37,602 bases of DNA from NCBI GenBank assembly GCA_003833135.1, contig QZLH01000700.1, forward strand, positions 4,437-42,038, read 5' to 3'. Shown here one piece after another: positions 20,904 to 31,072 of the stretch (positions within the stretch are counted from its first letter, which is position 1; each line of letters begins with the position of its first letter). Source of the stretch: Oehlia diaphana (Eukaryota; Glomeromycota; Glomeromycetes; Glomerales; Glomeraceae). The notes under the pieces were generated by a model. That model had not been told where the DNA came from. It was given only the letters and a program-made list of their open reading frames with translations, and ran no database searches. Both the position numbers and the translations under genes were made by a program.

Positions 20904-21117
20904 ACCAGTTTTTCCAAAGGTTCTAATCATCATCATGTAATGTTATCTTCCTTGTTATTAAAAATAAATTCGCATTTTAATGGTGGATAAAGCAATTTTT
21001 TACAAATAATATACATATTTCACTAAATAATATCACATAATGTGAGAATTTTTGAAAAAAATTAAATCACATATTTTAATTTTAGCACATACATAATTTA
21101 TGTTTGAGCACATCATA
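20904..21117 (+). repeat. 214-bp direct repeat, right of gap
   Basis: Second, identical copy of 20285-20498. Confidence 0.9.
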
Positions 21118-21176
21118 AAAATCATCGTCCCTGTTCCAGAACCGGTTCGGAACTGCTCTGTTTGGAACTTCCCATC

Positions 21177-21842
21177 TGACATAATGAAATTCGTTAAGAT
21201 ATGTCAAGTTTCCAATATAATTTTTTGAAATTTTAATTCGCAACACACAAGATTTGATTATGCAATGAAATTATGATTTTTATTGAATTTGTAAAGAAAT
21301 TAAGAAAATAATATAAATAAAATTCTTTTAAAAAACAAGACAAATTCATCATAAAATTTTCCTTGTTCTCAATTTAAAAATTAATTTCGCGTTATCATTA
21401 TAGTTATTCGTTTCCAAAGTGCCAAGATCAATTTCATTACATAAATTATTTCGTGATAGTAATGTTAGGAGTTCAAAAACAGCGAATGAGCGCGAATGAT
21501 CGTGAAAAAAAAAAATACGAAAAAGGCGCCAGACAATAATGCATTATTATTTACATTGAACATTTAGGCAGTTTATTTGTTTTTTTTTTAAAAGTAATTA
21601 CTTGATTTGCATAAGAATGTTTCATAATAAATCTGAACGAATTTCATGTTTTCGAACCTCAAAATTTTAAAAAGGAAAGATCTACACGATTTTTTTTTTT
21701 TTGGATCTTAATCCAATATTTATCATTTATTTGTCTTATTAATGAATCAATTATAATTATTGACTTTACTAGCGTAATGTGTGTTGTCCTTTCATGAATA
21801 ATTGCCGGCCAGTACGAGTGATATGGAAAGTTGTGGAGTCCC
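21177..21842. other. Noncoding, no supported feature
   Basis: AT-rich, with poly-A and poly-T runs; no frame or structure of note. Confidence 0.4.
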
Positions 21843-22221
21843 GGTCGAGATGATGGGTGGAGTACGGATCCCATGTGACAGTTTACTCAAGTGATAAATA
21901 ACACGACGGGCCAAACACATGATTCAGAGTGGGCCCAGACCCAAGATGCTATTCATTACCTGAGTATGATTCACACCTCTTATGTTACACACCCTCAAAC
22001 GGTATTACAGAATGGAGTATGGTCTGCTGGTAAGCGTGATGAGTAGGGTATGGTGATATTTAGCGGTGAGTGCGTAACATAAATGGTGTGAACCGTGAAT
22101 AGCATCTCGGCGACTCAGTCACTTAGCCCACTCTGAATCATGTGTTTGGCCATCGTGTTATTTATCACTTGAGTAAGCTGTCACATAGGATCCATACTCT
22201 ACTCATCACGCTGACTCGACC
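21843..22221. mobile_element. Foldback element with ~165-bp inverted arms
   Basis: The left arm (GGTCGAG, GGAGTACGGATCCCATGTGA, TTTACTCAAGTGATAAATAA, CACATGATTCAGAGTGGGC, AGATGCTATTCA, TTATGTTAC) is matched in inverse order by the right arm up to 22221. The spacer repeats a piece of the arm (GTGATGAGTAGGGTATGG). No coding capacity. The target duplication is not resolved, so the superfamily is open. Confidence 0.85.
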
Positions 22222-22328
22222 ATAATCCTTTCCAGTTACATATATTGTTTGAAACTTTTCTAAAAGTGAATTATAAAATAAAGAACAAAATCAATTTCTT
22301 CGAATGAAATTCTGTAAAGATGACTAAT

Positions 22329-22860
22329 TGGGTGTGCAATTGGATCGAATCCATATTCACAAATTTACAAAATTGATTTGAGTTGGATTGATCAACAAAA
22401 TCCATTTGGATTGGATTCGCCAATCCATTTAGATTGGATCCATGTCCAATAATTGTAAATAGTGTAGTAGTACAATATAGGCATACTGGCCGGTTGGTCA
22501 ATTTTGTATTCTTTGAATATGAATGGGATTTGGCGTTAACAATAAACGCATACACTGGTGTACTACGTTACCTACCAGCTACGTTACCCAAAGTATCCAA
22601 TCCGATCCATGATGTAGTACAGTGAATTGGATCCCGTTGATCAATTTTGTAATTTGTGAATGCAATCCTGAAATCCAATCCAATTGAATTTGGATTTGCC
22701 GATCCTATTAGATTTAGACTAGATTCTCATATAAGTGAATTTGACAAGTGATAGTAGTGGTAAATGGACTAAACCATGACTAAATGGATGCTCATTTTGT
22801 AATTTGTATCATAGGATTGAGGGCGTCAGCTCAATCCAATTTAATTGAATTTGCACCCTA
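22329..22860. mobile_element. MITE-like element rich in GGATTGGAT motifs
   Basis: Ends TTGGGTGTGCAATTGGATCG and (complemented) TTAGGGTGCAAATTCAATTA are similar. The interior repeats TCCAATCC/GGATTGGA and AATTTTGTAATTTGTGAAT in both orientations. Two overlapping open frames here are by-products. Flanking duplication not certain. Confidence 0.6.
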
Positions 22861-22974
22861 AGACTATGAGGATCCAATCCAATCCAAATAGATTGGCATT
22901 TTTAATGGTTACTGTGAAATATAATAATAAAAAAAAAAAATATAGAATAAATTTTTTCTATCCAAACTGATTTC

Positions 22975-23085
22975 TACTGTAGTGTTACACTACACAATGT
23001 GCACTTGTAGTGTTACACAACACAATGTACACAATGTGCACCTGTAGTGTTACACAACACAATGTACACAATGTACATTGTAAAT
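22975..23085. repeat. Tandem, palindrome-rich cluster
   Basis: About three imperfect copies of a unit with TGTAGTGTTACACAACACAA and TGTACACAATGTGCAC. TGTAGTGTTACACTACA in the first unit is a palindrome around one base. Confidence 0.75.
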
Positions 23086-23326
23086 CTTTTCATCAACGGT
23101 ATGCGATCTGCACAATTTAAATTAGATTATTTACACTACGGTAACACAGATTAAAAAGTTAATAAGGCCGGCATAACATATTTAGGGAGATAACTAATCA
23201 ACACAAAATTTAAACACTATAAATTTTAGTTAAATGAAAAATATAAACATAAGAAATTTTTTTTAATGCTTAAGTAAAATTGGCAAAATTATTTGCAGAT
23301 TAAATTACTTTTTTTATTAACGACAT

Positions 23327-23678
23327 TCATAAATTTGGCTTTGTCCTATAAATCATCCGTTGATAGGATGAACTTTTCGACGTGAATAGTAAGTAAATTT
23401 CATTGCCGTTGTATAGTACAACCAATTTTTTCCCGGATAAATACTTTATTAAACAATTTATGTTCTTTTGAAAAATGGCAAATCCACACGTATAAGACCA
23501 ATTTTCTTTACCATTTTGAACCTCAAAGTCATCTTGTTCAGTAAGCTGCTTTTCACTAAAAATGCAACGTACTTTTGAATCCACGAACTCTTACTGAACC
23601 TTCAGCATTAATTTTTTTAGATGGCTGATGTTCGTCCGTTGTATAGTAGGTTTATTATACTGTATATACCATTATATA
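23327..23678 (-). pseudogene. Unknown protein, one internal stop
   Basis: A single frame of about 117 codons runs from about 23678 to the TGA at 23327, interrupted by one TAA at about 23594. Before the stop it reads NKPTIQRTNISHLKKLMLK; after it, DSKVRCIFSEKQLTEQDDFE, VQNGKENWSYTCGFAIFQK, NINCLIKYLSGKKLVVL, YNGNEIYLLFTSKSSS. The TAA is explained by CAA. Composition is convincingly coding. I do not recognise a domain. Confidence 0.45.
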
Positions 23679-23806
23679 TACTATAGAAAAATCGATACTG
23701 ATCAGAATTATGAGCTATGTAGTGTTAGTTTAATATTCTGAATTGATAATATTTTTGAAATAAATTTAACCATACCTGCTGGTATTAGGTCTGGAAGAAA
23801 ATTAAG

Positions 23807-25758
23807 AGATTCAAAAAATCTCTTGTGATGTTCGTGATTCAGTACAAATCACTTCAGAAACATTTACTAAAGCTGCTAAATCATCACAGCCAATAACTAA
23901 TTTTTTCATAAAAGTCAAGAAGCATTTAATAAATTAAAAAATAGGAGAGATAATAAAATAGAAGATGAAAAAAATGAATTAGAAGATAGAAGAAATAATG
24001 ATAAAATAGAATATAGAAGAGAAAATTATGAATTAGAAGAGAAAGATAATGATAATAATGATGAATTAAAGAATAATTACAATAATAAATTAAAAGATAA
24101 AGATGATGATAATGAATCAGAAGATATAGATAGTGATGATAAATTAGAAGATAAAGATGATAATAATGAATTAGAAGATAAAGATGATGATAATACAGAA
24201 AATAAAAGTGGATCTGAAAACAATAATAATTAATTAAATTTGAAGAGATTCTTTCTGAAAATCCAAAAAAAAATGATAGCATATGATTATTTTATTACAG
24301 AGCTGTGCATATATTTTTTAAAAAGTGAAAATATAATAATTTAAATAAAGAACAACTAAGTAAGTTTACATTTTATTTATTAAAGTAATTTATAACAAAG
24401 AATTCTTTCTGAAAATCCAAAAAAAATGATAGCATATGATTATTTTATTACAGAGCTATGCATATATTTTTTAAAAAGTGAAAATATAATAATTTAAATA
24501 AAGAACAACTAAGTAAGTTTACATTTTATTAAAGTAGTTTATAACAAAGAATTCTATAAAGTAAAATAAGTAAGAATATAAGCAAAAAGTTAGCTTGAAT
24601 ATGAAATTTTACCAAAATTCTTATAAGGACGTCATCAAAAAATCAAATCAATAATTGATAATGAAAATGCTATTGAATAAAATTTATTATTTATATGCGA
24701 AAAAAAGGAAAAACAATTTTCAAAAAATATTAAATTATTATTAAAGAAAAATTATTTTTACATTTAAGTATAGAAGAATCTAAAAAATTAATTTCTATTA
24801 AAATTTCTTGTGTTTAACTAAAAAAATTAGGGTTAGTATCACAACCAAGAAAAAAAGGTATATATTTTAATGGTTATAAAAGAAAAGATGTAGTTGAGTA
24901 TAAAAATGAATTTTTGGATAAAATGTTAATATACAAAAAGTTTATATTTATTTTTGAAGGAGAAAATATAGAATAAAAAGATTTGGTACTTTTATTTAAT
25001 AAAATAATGAATGTTTATTTTATACTGATGATGATAGGCCAATAATTTGAATTCTTATTCATTTATTAAACCAAGTAATTAATTATGCTATTCTTATTTT
25101 TAAAGCAAAATATCCTAATACTATTAGTGTTTTTACTTTTGATAATAGTATTAATAATCATAGAGTAATATATAGTGAAAATGCATTAAATATTAACAAT
25201 ATAAATGTAAATCTAGAAGAAGAATAAGCAATAATAAAATTAACTTTTTTTAATCCAGATAATACCTTTCAATAAATGGTATTTCATCTAATCATCCAAT
25301 ATTTTCAAATCAATCTAAAGGTATGAGACAAATTTTAATTGAAAGAGATTTATAGTATGATAGATTAGTTGGTCATTATCAATTAATATATAAATTAAAT
25401 ATTGATGATATTATGAGAATAGGCTGCTATATGCACAAAATTTTATCTTTAGAAGAAGATTTCAAATCACAAAAATCACAATTATAAGAAGAAATTGAAA
25501 AAAGAGAACACATACAGTATATATATTTTATCCTAAATATCATTGTAAATTAAATTATATTGAAATGTATTAAGAAGTTGCAAAGAAATACACTAGAGAA
25601 AATTGCAATTACATTTGGTCTAATTTACAAAAAACAATTCCAGAAGCTTTAGATTCAATTCTTTTAATTATAATAAGAAAATTTGCAAGAAAATCATGGA
25701 GATATATAGATATTTACAGAATCTTATTTACTTATAAAATAGGTCATTTTCAGGCTTA
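23807..25758 (+). pseudogene. DDE transposase of a fungal DNA transposon, heavily decayed
   Basis: The N-terminal part reads CDVRDSVQITSETFTKAAKS and SSQPITNFF, then after a 1-base shift a long acidic, low-complexity Asp/Glu/Asn/Lys region ending at 24233. The catalytic part survives in pieces: ECLFYTDDDRPII followed by TGA, QVINYAILIFKAKYPNT, ISVFTFDNSINNH (second catalytic D), LEEDFKSQKSQL-stop-EEIEK, FYPKYHCKLNYIEMY (catalytic E), then YTRENCNYIWSNLQKTIPEA and IRKFARKSWRYIDIYR. This order matches a large family of DDE-superfamily endonuclease proteins in arbuscular mycorrhizal and basidiomycete fungi. The residue before ECLFY is N where the family has D. Numerous TAA/TGA stops remain. Its termini are not identified. 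Confidence 0.7.
24249..24552 (+). repeat. 154-bp tandem duplication inside the transposase pseudogene
   Basis: 24249-24402 and 24403-24552 are nearly identical (TTCTTTCTGAAAATCC through TTTATAACAAAGAA), differing by a few indels and one base. It is later than the loss of the gene, since both copies carry the same stops. Confidence 0.9.
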
Positions 25759-26169
25759 AGGTAAAAATCATATATAAATTTTTTTGCAGATCTTACTAAA
25801 AAAGAAAATTTTATGTTACATTGTTATGATTTTTTTCCTTTATAGCTAATTAACCAATAGAATTTAAGAAAAAAGTAAGGTAAAAATTATTAGTAAAGGC
25901 TAATTTTCTACAATAACCTTTATTATAAATAAGTGAAGTTTTATATTTACAGAAAAGGAATTACTGAAAATATGCTGTTAAAAACCTAAATACCTAATAC
26001 AATTTATAATAAAATCAATTAAAATAAATTATATTTTAACGGTAAATATCAAATCATATAATTTATAAATACTAATTTATGATTGGCTCTTATTATATTT
26101 TTAAATAAATTGATTTCTTTTTATATATAAAATTCATTTTTTTTGTTTGAATAAAATTGAATTCTTAGA
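25759..26169. other. AT-rich noncoding
   Basis: No supported feature. Confidence 0.4.
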
Positions 26170-26173
26170 TTAA

Positions 26174-26867
26174 TTGCTGATCTGCATGTGATTTATATAA
26201 TAAAATGTGACGCATCATTTATATATAAGCCATGTTGATAATGTTTTTATATCAAATAAAATGCAACCATATTGTTATACAATTGCATAATTTAACATCT
26301 ACAATATACGTTTAAGATCTTGAAAAAAAAAATTTTTTTATAAAAAGTTTTTTTCTTTGCAGTTTATAAAGTTTTATATGTAGGAAATGGAGATTTCATA
26401 GTATTTACTACTATTTTACTTCTATGGTATAAACGATTTCTAGCTTTTTAACTTTTCTTTGACGCTTATAAAACCTTTTTTGATTATTATTTCTGTCAAC
26501 TATTACATTTTTAATAATATTACGCACTTTTATATTTCTTTTTCTTTCACAAATATGTCCAGTTTGTAAAAAATATAAATATAATAAAATATATGAATAA
26601 TAAAAGGACTTTAACGCAATCTCAAAATAGGAATAGTTATCTTAAATTTTTTTCTTAAAAAATAATAAACAAGTCATATAAATATGAACATAATAATGAA
26701 GTTCTGATATAATAGCACCAGTTGCAACAAGTTTTTTGGGAGTTATTTATATATTTGACATTATTGTTTCTTGGGAAAACAGAGATTTCAAATGGCATTT
26801 TTTTTATTAATTAATATAACGCCGCATTTTACTATGTAAATTCTATTGATCACATGCAGATCGGCAA
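26174..26867 (-). mobile_element. TTAA-flanked element (piggyBac-like?), 694 bp
   Basis: Ends TTGCTGATCTGCATGTGATT and (complemented) TTGCCGATCTGCATGTGATC are flanked by TTAA at 26170-26173 and 26868-26871. A TTAA duplication is characteristic of piggyBac elements, although the flanks are AT-rich and chance cannot be excluded. A minus-strand frame lies inside. A further copy of this terminus stands alone at 35223-35238. Confidence 0.6.
26411..26650 (-). pseudogene. Lysine-rich C-terminal coding remnant in the TTAA element
   Basis: An open frame without ATG reads DNYSYFEIALKSFYYSYILL, YLYFLQTGHICERKRNI, KVRNIIKNVIVDRNNNQKRF, YKRQRKVKKLEIVYTIEVK and ends at TAG (26411-26413). The basic tail looks like the end of a nucleic-acid-binding or transposase protein. 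Not recognised; only its location in an element suggests a transposase origin. Confidence 0.35.
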
Positions 26868-26939
26868 TTAAATTTTATTTTAATTTTTCTAAAAGTTGAG
26901 TATAGAAGTAATGTACTGTAAAATTATACCATTCAGATT

Positions 26940-27430
26940 TTATTTTGATCAAAATTTCTGTAATTCTGGCTAGAATTATGTGATTAGCATATAATTTTCC
27001 TTTTTTGGAATACTTGTAAAACTAAAATTTCCAATTTTTGCAAGAAGTAAAATTTTCTTTTTTGGAAATTTATGTAATATCATGTGATAATTAGCTAATA
27101 GGAAAAATATTACACAAGTATTTGAAATTTGGAATTGAAATAGAATATAGGATGAGATGGAATATAGGATAAGATGGGATGGGATTGGATATAGGAGGGA
27201 ATGGGATAGAATGGAATATGAAAGGAAATGGAATGGGATGGGATGGAATATGGAAGGGGATGGAATGAGAGGGATTGGATATGAGAAGGGATGGAATGGA
27301 ATGGAATATAGGAAGAGATAGGATGGAAGGAAGGGGATGGAATGGAATATAAAAGAAGAGGGGATGGAATGGAATATAGGAAAGGAGTAAATGGAATGGA
27401 ATATGAGAGAGAATGGAATGGAATTTTAAA
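26940..27430 (+). repeat. Repeat core with a GGAATGGAATAT minisatellite
   Basis: The core at 26940-27120 (TTCTGGCTAGAATTATGTGA, TTTCCTTTTTTGGAATA, ATCATGTGATAATTAGCTAA) is an AT-shifted relative of the core at 11.3 kb. The degenerate array at about 27130-27425 varies on GGGATGGAATATAGGA. Confidence 0.8.
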
Positions 27431-27974
27431 TGGATGGCAAGTATAAATAGACCTATTGTTTAATTTCTAAAAATGGTAGCAGACTAGCAGTTCATTATTG
27501 TAAGTTGATAAAATGATTTTTTTTCTAAATTTGAGAGAGAAGTTATGTTAAACATATAGTTAAATTGGATTGGCCTAAGATAATATACAGCAGTATATTC
27601 AGTTAATTATTAGGCATATACAGTATATACAAATAAAATTTTTTAATATACATCAAACATCTTCAAACTGGCCAGCATTACAGCCTGCGAGGCAACAAAG
27701 TACAACTAGTATAAATATAATATTAATATAATATTATGGTTTCCATTCCAGGCGTATCCTTTATTTGTATTAATTTTAATTAAATGTTTAAAATTATAAA
27801 AAATCAATCAAAAATGTATAATTGTCTTCGAATATATATCGTAGCAGCTCCGTTTTGTGGTGCCAATCCTACTGTAAACTGTATAAATAAATTTCACGTG
27901 AACATATAAAACCGCGCCCTGCGAATTATATAGTAAAATTTGTCAGAAAAAAAAAATTTTAAACTACAGTAATT
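27431..27974. other. Noncoding, 3' flank of the next gene
   Basis: No gene seen. Confidence 0.4.
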
Positions 27975-28577
27975 CTAATTTATATCTTCGCCTTTTCCTT
28001 TAAGGGAAACCGGACGGGGGAAGGTACTAGAAGTACTAGAAGAAGACCATAAATCTATCTTATAATCGTTGTCTTTTCCTTTGTGGGGAACCGGATAGGG
28101 AAAGGTATCAGAGGACCGTAAATATACTTTATTCTCCTTGCTTATTCTCTCTGATTTATTATCCTCGGGCTCTTGAAATTCTTCTAAAATTTTCTACTTA
28201 GATAAATCATTATATTAGAATAAATAATTAAAGTGTTCGGTTCCCAAGTTTGACTCACCAGTAAAGCTTCTTTCCTTTCAGCTGCTTTTTTTTTGTCTAC
28301 TTTTACGTATACTTGTTTTGGATGAAAGAACTTGCGATGAAGATAAACCTAATTCATTTTGAAGAAAGATTAACTAATAAGATAAGGCGATAAATTGGCT
28401 TAAAAAGGAAAAAAATACACGTACTAATACTTCATTCTTTCTGGCACTTATTTTTTTTCTCTTGTTTTTGTTAGATTGACTAGATCGGCCCGATTGGCCC
28501 GATTGATTAGATTCGTCATCAGATTGGCCGGGATTAACGAGCTTTCTAAGTGCATTGCGTTGACGAAGAGTAGACAT
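27975..28577 (-). CDS. Intact three-exon gene, 153-residue basic protein of unknown function
   Basis: Exons are 28577-28425, 28348-28259 and 28193-27975, all phase 0. The first two exons are followed by GTACGT and GTGAGT donors and the later two preceded by GAATTAG and TAAGTAG acceptors; introns are 76 and 65 bp. Exon 1 starts MSTLRQRNALRKLVNPGQSD and continues with a Ser/Gln/Asn-rich stretch and a nuclear-localisation-like NKNKRKKISARK. Exon 2 (VYLHRKFFHPKQVYVKVD, KKKAAERKEALL) begins a charged helix continued by KILEEFQEPED in exon 3. The C-terminus has two imperfect repeats, SSDTFPYPVPHKGKDND and SSTFPRPVSLKGKGED, before TAG. A longer frame (28374-28865) is a by-product: it reads the promoter repeats in frame and runs into intron 1. 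No domain recognised. It is intact among decayed DNA, so probably under selection. Confidence 0.7.
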
Positions 28578-28620
28578 AATTGTATTTCTTTCGTAGCGGT
28601 AAAAAGGTAAAAACTGCTGA

Positions 28621-28872
28621 GAGAATTTCTTTTTGATTGGTAAAAAGAGAAAAATAACTGTTAAAGGCAAATTGTGAATTCTTTTTGAGTGGTAAAAAAG
28701 AAAAATAACCGCCAAAAACAAGTTGCGAATTTCTTTTGGAACATGTATATAAATAAATATATGATAAAAGGAGAAAATAACTACCGGAAACAAATTGTGA
28801 ATTTCTTTTGTAGTATTAAAAAGATATGAAACAAGTTGCGAGATAAAAAATAACTGCCAAAACAAGTGGTGG
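28621..28872. promoter_or_regulatory. Tandem repeats in the 5' region of the 153-residue gene
   Basis: Four imperfect units contain GAATTTCTTTTGG, a variable AT segment, GAAAAATAACTGCC and AAACAAGTTGC. They start about 45 bases upstream of the ATG and extend about 250 bases. They may be a repeated promoter module or simply an expanded minisatellite. Confidence 0.6.
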
Positions 28873-28933
28873 GGGGAAAAGGGTAAAAAGGAAAAAATGA
28901 ATAGTTTAAATAGGCTTGATCACGCGCCAATAA

Positions 28934-28955
28934 ACGCGTAAACGCATTAACGCGT
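28934..28955. promoter_or_regulatory. Pair of MluI cell-cycle boxes (ACGCGT)
   Basis: ACGCGT occurs at 28934-28939 and 28950-28955, with CACGCGCC just before. In fungi ACGCGT bound by MBF directs G1/S transcription. The pair lies about 360 bp upstream of the ATG at 28577; two perfect CG-rich hexamers 16 bp apart are unexpected in such AT-rich DNA. Function is inferred. Confidence 0.45.
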
Positions 28956-28959
28956 CATG

Positions 28960-31072
28960 ACACGACAAACACGACTATAGTAAATAATAATAAGTTCTTT
29001 TAAAATATAGATATCTCAATTTTACCACTGAAACTAGTATGAGCAGCTATAATTACACTATTATAAAAAAAAAAAAAAAATTTAAAAAATTTATGTTCTT
29101 TTTGTTTACTACTTGCTATTTCAAAGGTTGTTACTATCAATAATACTCTAAAACGTTAATTCTTATTAAAGGGAGATTAAACTAAAAACTAAAAAATAAA
29201 TTTGAACCATTAAAACCAACCAATTAAGGCGCCAAAATTACGCTATAAAATTTGTGTTGAAAAAATAGTAGCCACCTAAATCATCGTTGCATATTTTTGA
29301 TCTGTGAAGAATCCTTTACCCAACATAATACTGAAATAAATCAATTAGTACTTTAGTGATGTTTTTAAATACCTATATGTTTTTCTTTGAAAAAAAAAAA
29401 AAAAAATTACTTACACAGATACAGTTCAATTCTTTGAATCTTGCGGCTGAATTTAATTTAAATAATGAAATAATGTTTTTTCGTGTGTGATCGAATATTA
29501 TAATTCAAATATTCATCAGCTTTAAATCAGAATTTCGTTGAACACATAATTTCAAACCTATCGGTTATAATACTTCTCGCCCATCAACCCCTCTTGATTT
29601 CGTACTGGTATTATGTAAATGATGATATTATGTAAATGATGCAAGTGATAATGTCAATTCAATTGTAAAACATCAAGAAATATCTACCGTTGTGATCTGA
29701 AACTACCAAGTAAGATAATGATGATGATAGAAATGTTATGAATGGGTAATTGTATTAATTTTATCGATTCTGTTATGTTGATTGACCAGCATCATAATCA
29801 CTGTTAAGCAGAGTTTCTATTTTATGAAAAATTATTAATAAAATTCAACAAATAAAAATAAATTATTCACTAAATAATTAATATTTACATGATAGTTCGG
29901 ACAATCTCAGCAGCTCCATTTAACACAGACAAGACACTCATCCGCATCTTATGCAGTGATATCCGGCAATAATCATACGAATATTACTTAGCGGGAGTGA
30001 TCTTGAAAGTACGGATCCAGATTTAAAATTTCGGATTGATTTCCAACTCCTTCTAATAGAATTCCGCATCTGAACAAATTTTTGTGAAATTATCTTTCAT
30101 TAATTATACTCTAAAAGTAAATATTGAAATTCAATGATTAATATTCTTGATTTACTTATAAAAAATTACCCCTGTGTCATATTATATTTTACGCTGCATT
30201 ATAATCTTTATGGTTACCTTCTGATAACTTTGTCGTAACTATTAATGAATGGTATAAACAAATCACCGAAATTTAACATAATTAAAGTTCGATCGATGTA
30301 CTTATTTTCTGAGAGTGAATGTTCTGATCCCTCGATCTCTTCTTTTAACATTAATACTTTAGTACTTTGTTCATTGAAAACACATTGAAAACAGCGATAA
30401 TAAAAGCATAACCGATACTGTCAAAACTAGTGGTAATTTTTTAATGCTTGTAGTAAGCATGAATTTCATTAATTAATTATATCTTTTAAGAATAGACAAT
30501 CTATCAACATCCTGCTGTCAAAATCACGTGTTTATAATTTAATTGGCCGATAATTTCGTCATAATGACATCATCTAACAAAAAAAAATTTTTATATTTTA
30601 CAAACAAAAATGTAAAATGGAATAACAGTTTGGATTTTTGGATTTTTGGAACGGACTTTAGGTAAATAGGGGAGGAGATATATTTAAGAATGACAATACT
30701 GATTAATATATTTTTTTTTTAATTTTTGCTTTTAGAAACTGGAGCGGCATTAGTTTTGTTAATATTTAGTCTTTTATTAAAAATTATTTGAAAAATTTCA
30801 GGAGAAATATTTGATAATCTGATATGTGAGGAGAACGATAATATAAAATGACCATATGCGCACGAAAGACCCTTACATAAGGGTCATTACCAACTTCAAT
30901 GGTTACTGTATATCATAGTATTCTTTATCATTTAAATTTTCATGAATAATACGTGTTATCTGTATTACCGATCTATACATGAAAACATGGATACAAAATA
31001 TCCGTCAGTTTTTTCTTTAACCAGACTTAATTTTTGCATGGATTGCGGATATTGAATTTAGATTATGGATAC
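28960..31072. other. Largely noncoding
   Basis: Contains poly-A tracts, a direct repeat TATTATGTAAATGATG near 29609-29641, a GACCCTTA-CA-TAAGGGTC hairpin near 30877-30894, and short exon-like scraps (for example ARFKELNCIC on the minus strand near 29440) that I could not assemble. Confidence 0.4.

Larger units (their letters stand above)
20114..21133. mobile_element. Nested hAT-like element, partly unsequenced
   Basis: Ends CAGGGACGATGATTTTATG and (complemented) CAGGGACGATGATTTTTATG are flanked by the 8-bp duplication TTCCAGAA (20106-20113 and 21134-21141). The visible interior is AT-rich, with repeated AATATCACATAATG and TAATTATGCG motifs. The central part lies in a gap. Confidence 0.85.
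19831..21176. mobile_element. hAT-like outer element rich in CGGTTC, host of a nested insertion
   Basis: Starts TAGGGATGGGGATCGGTTCG and ends with a sequence whose complement begins AGATGGGAAGTTCC. Its body is filled with CCGGTTC/GAACCGG motifs. The nested element at 20114-21133 splits it. TAGGGATG-type ends suggest hAT, but the two ends match only loosely and the target duplication is not clear. Confidence 0.55.

Noticed and set aside
20414..20990. Long frames across 20414-20990
   Set aside because: They consist almost wholly of N and carry no information.
23926..24282. 118-codon minus-strand frame rich in Tyr, Leu and His
   Set aside because: It is the antisense of the Asp/Glu/Asn/Lys region of the plus-strand transposase pseudogene.
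28374..28865. 163-codon minus-strand frame
   Set aside because: Its first two thirds translate the tandem promoter repeats and its end is intron; the real gene begins at 28577.
29938..30069. 43-codon Arg/Ser-rich ATG frame on the minus strand
   Set aside because: Short, no splice or homolog support; the motif pattern is compatible with chance.
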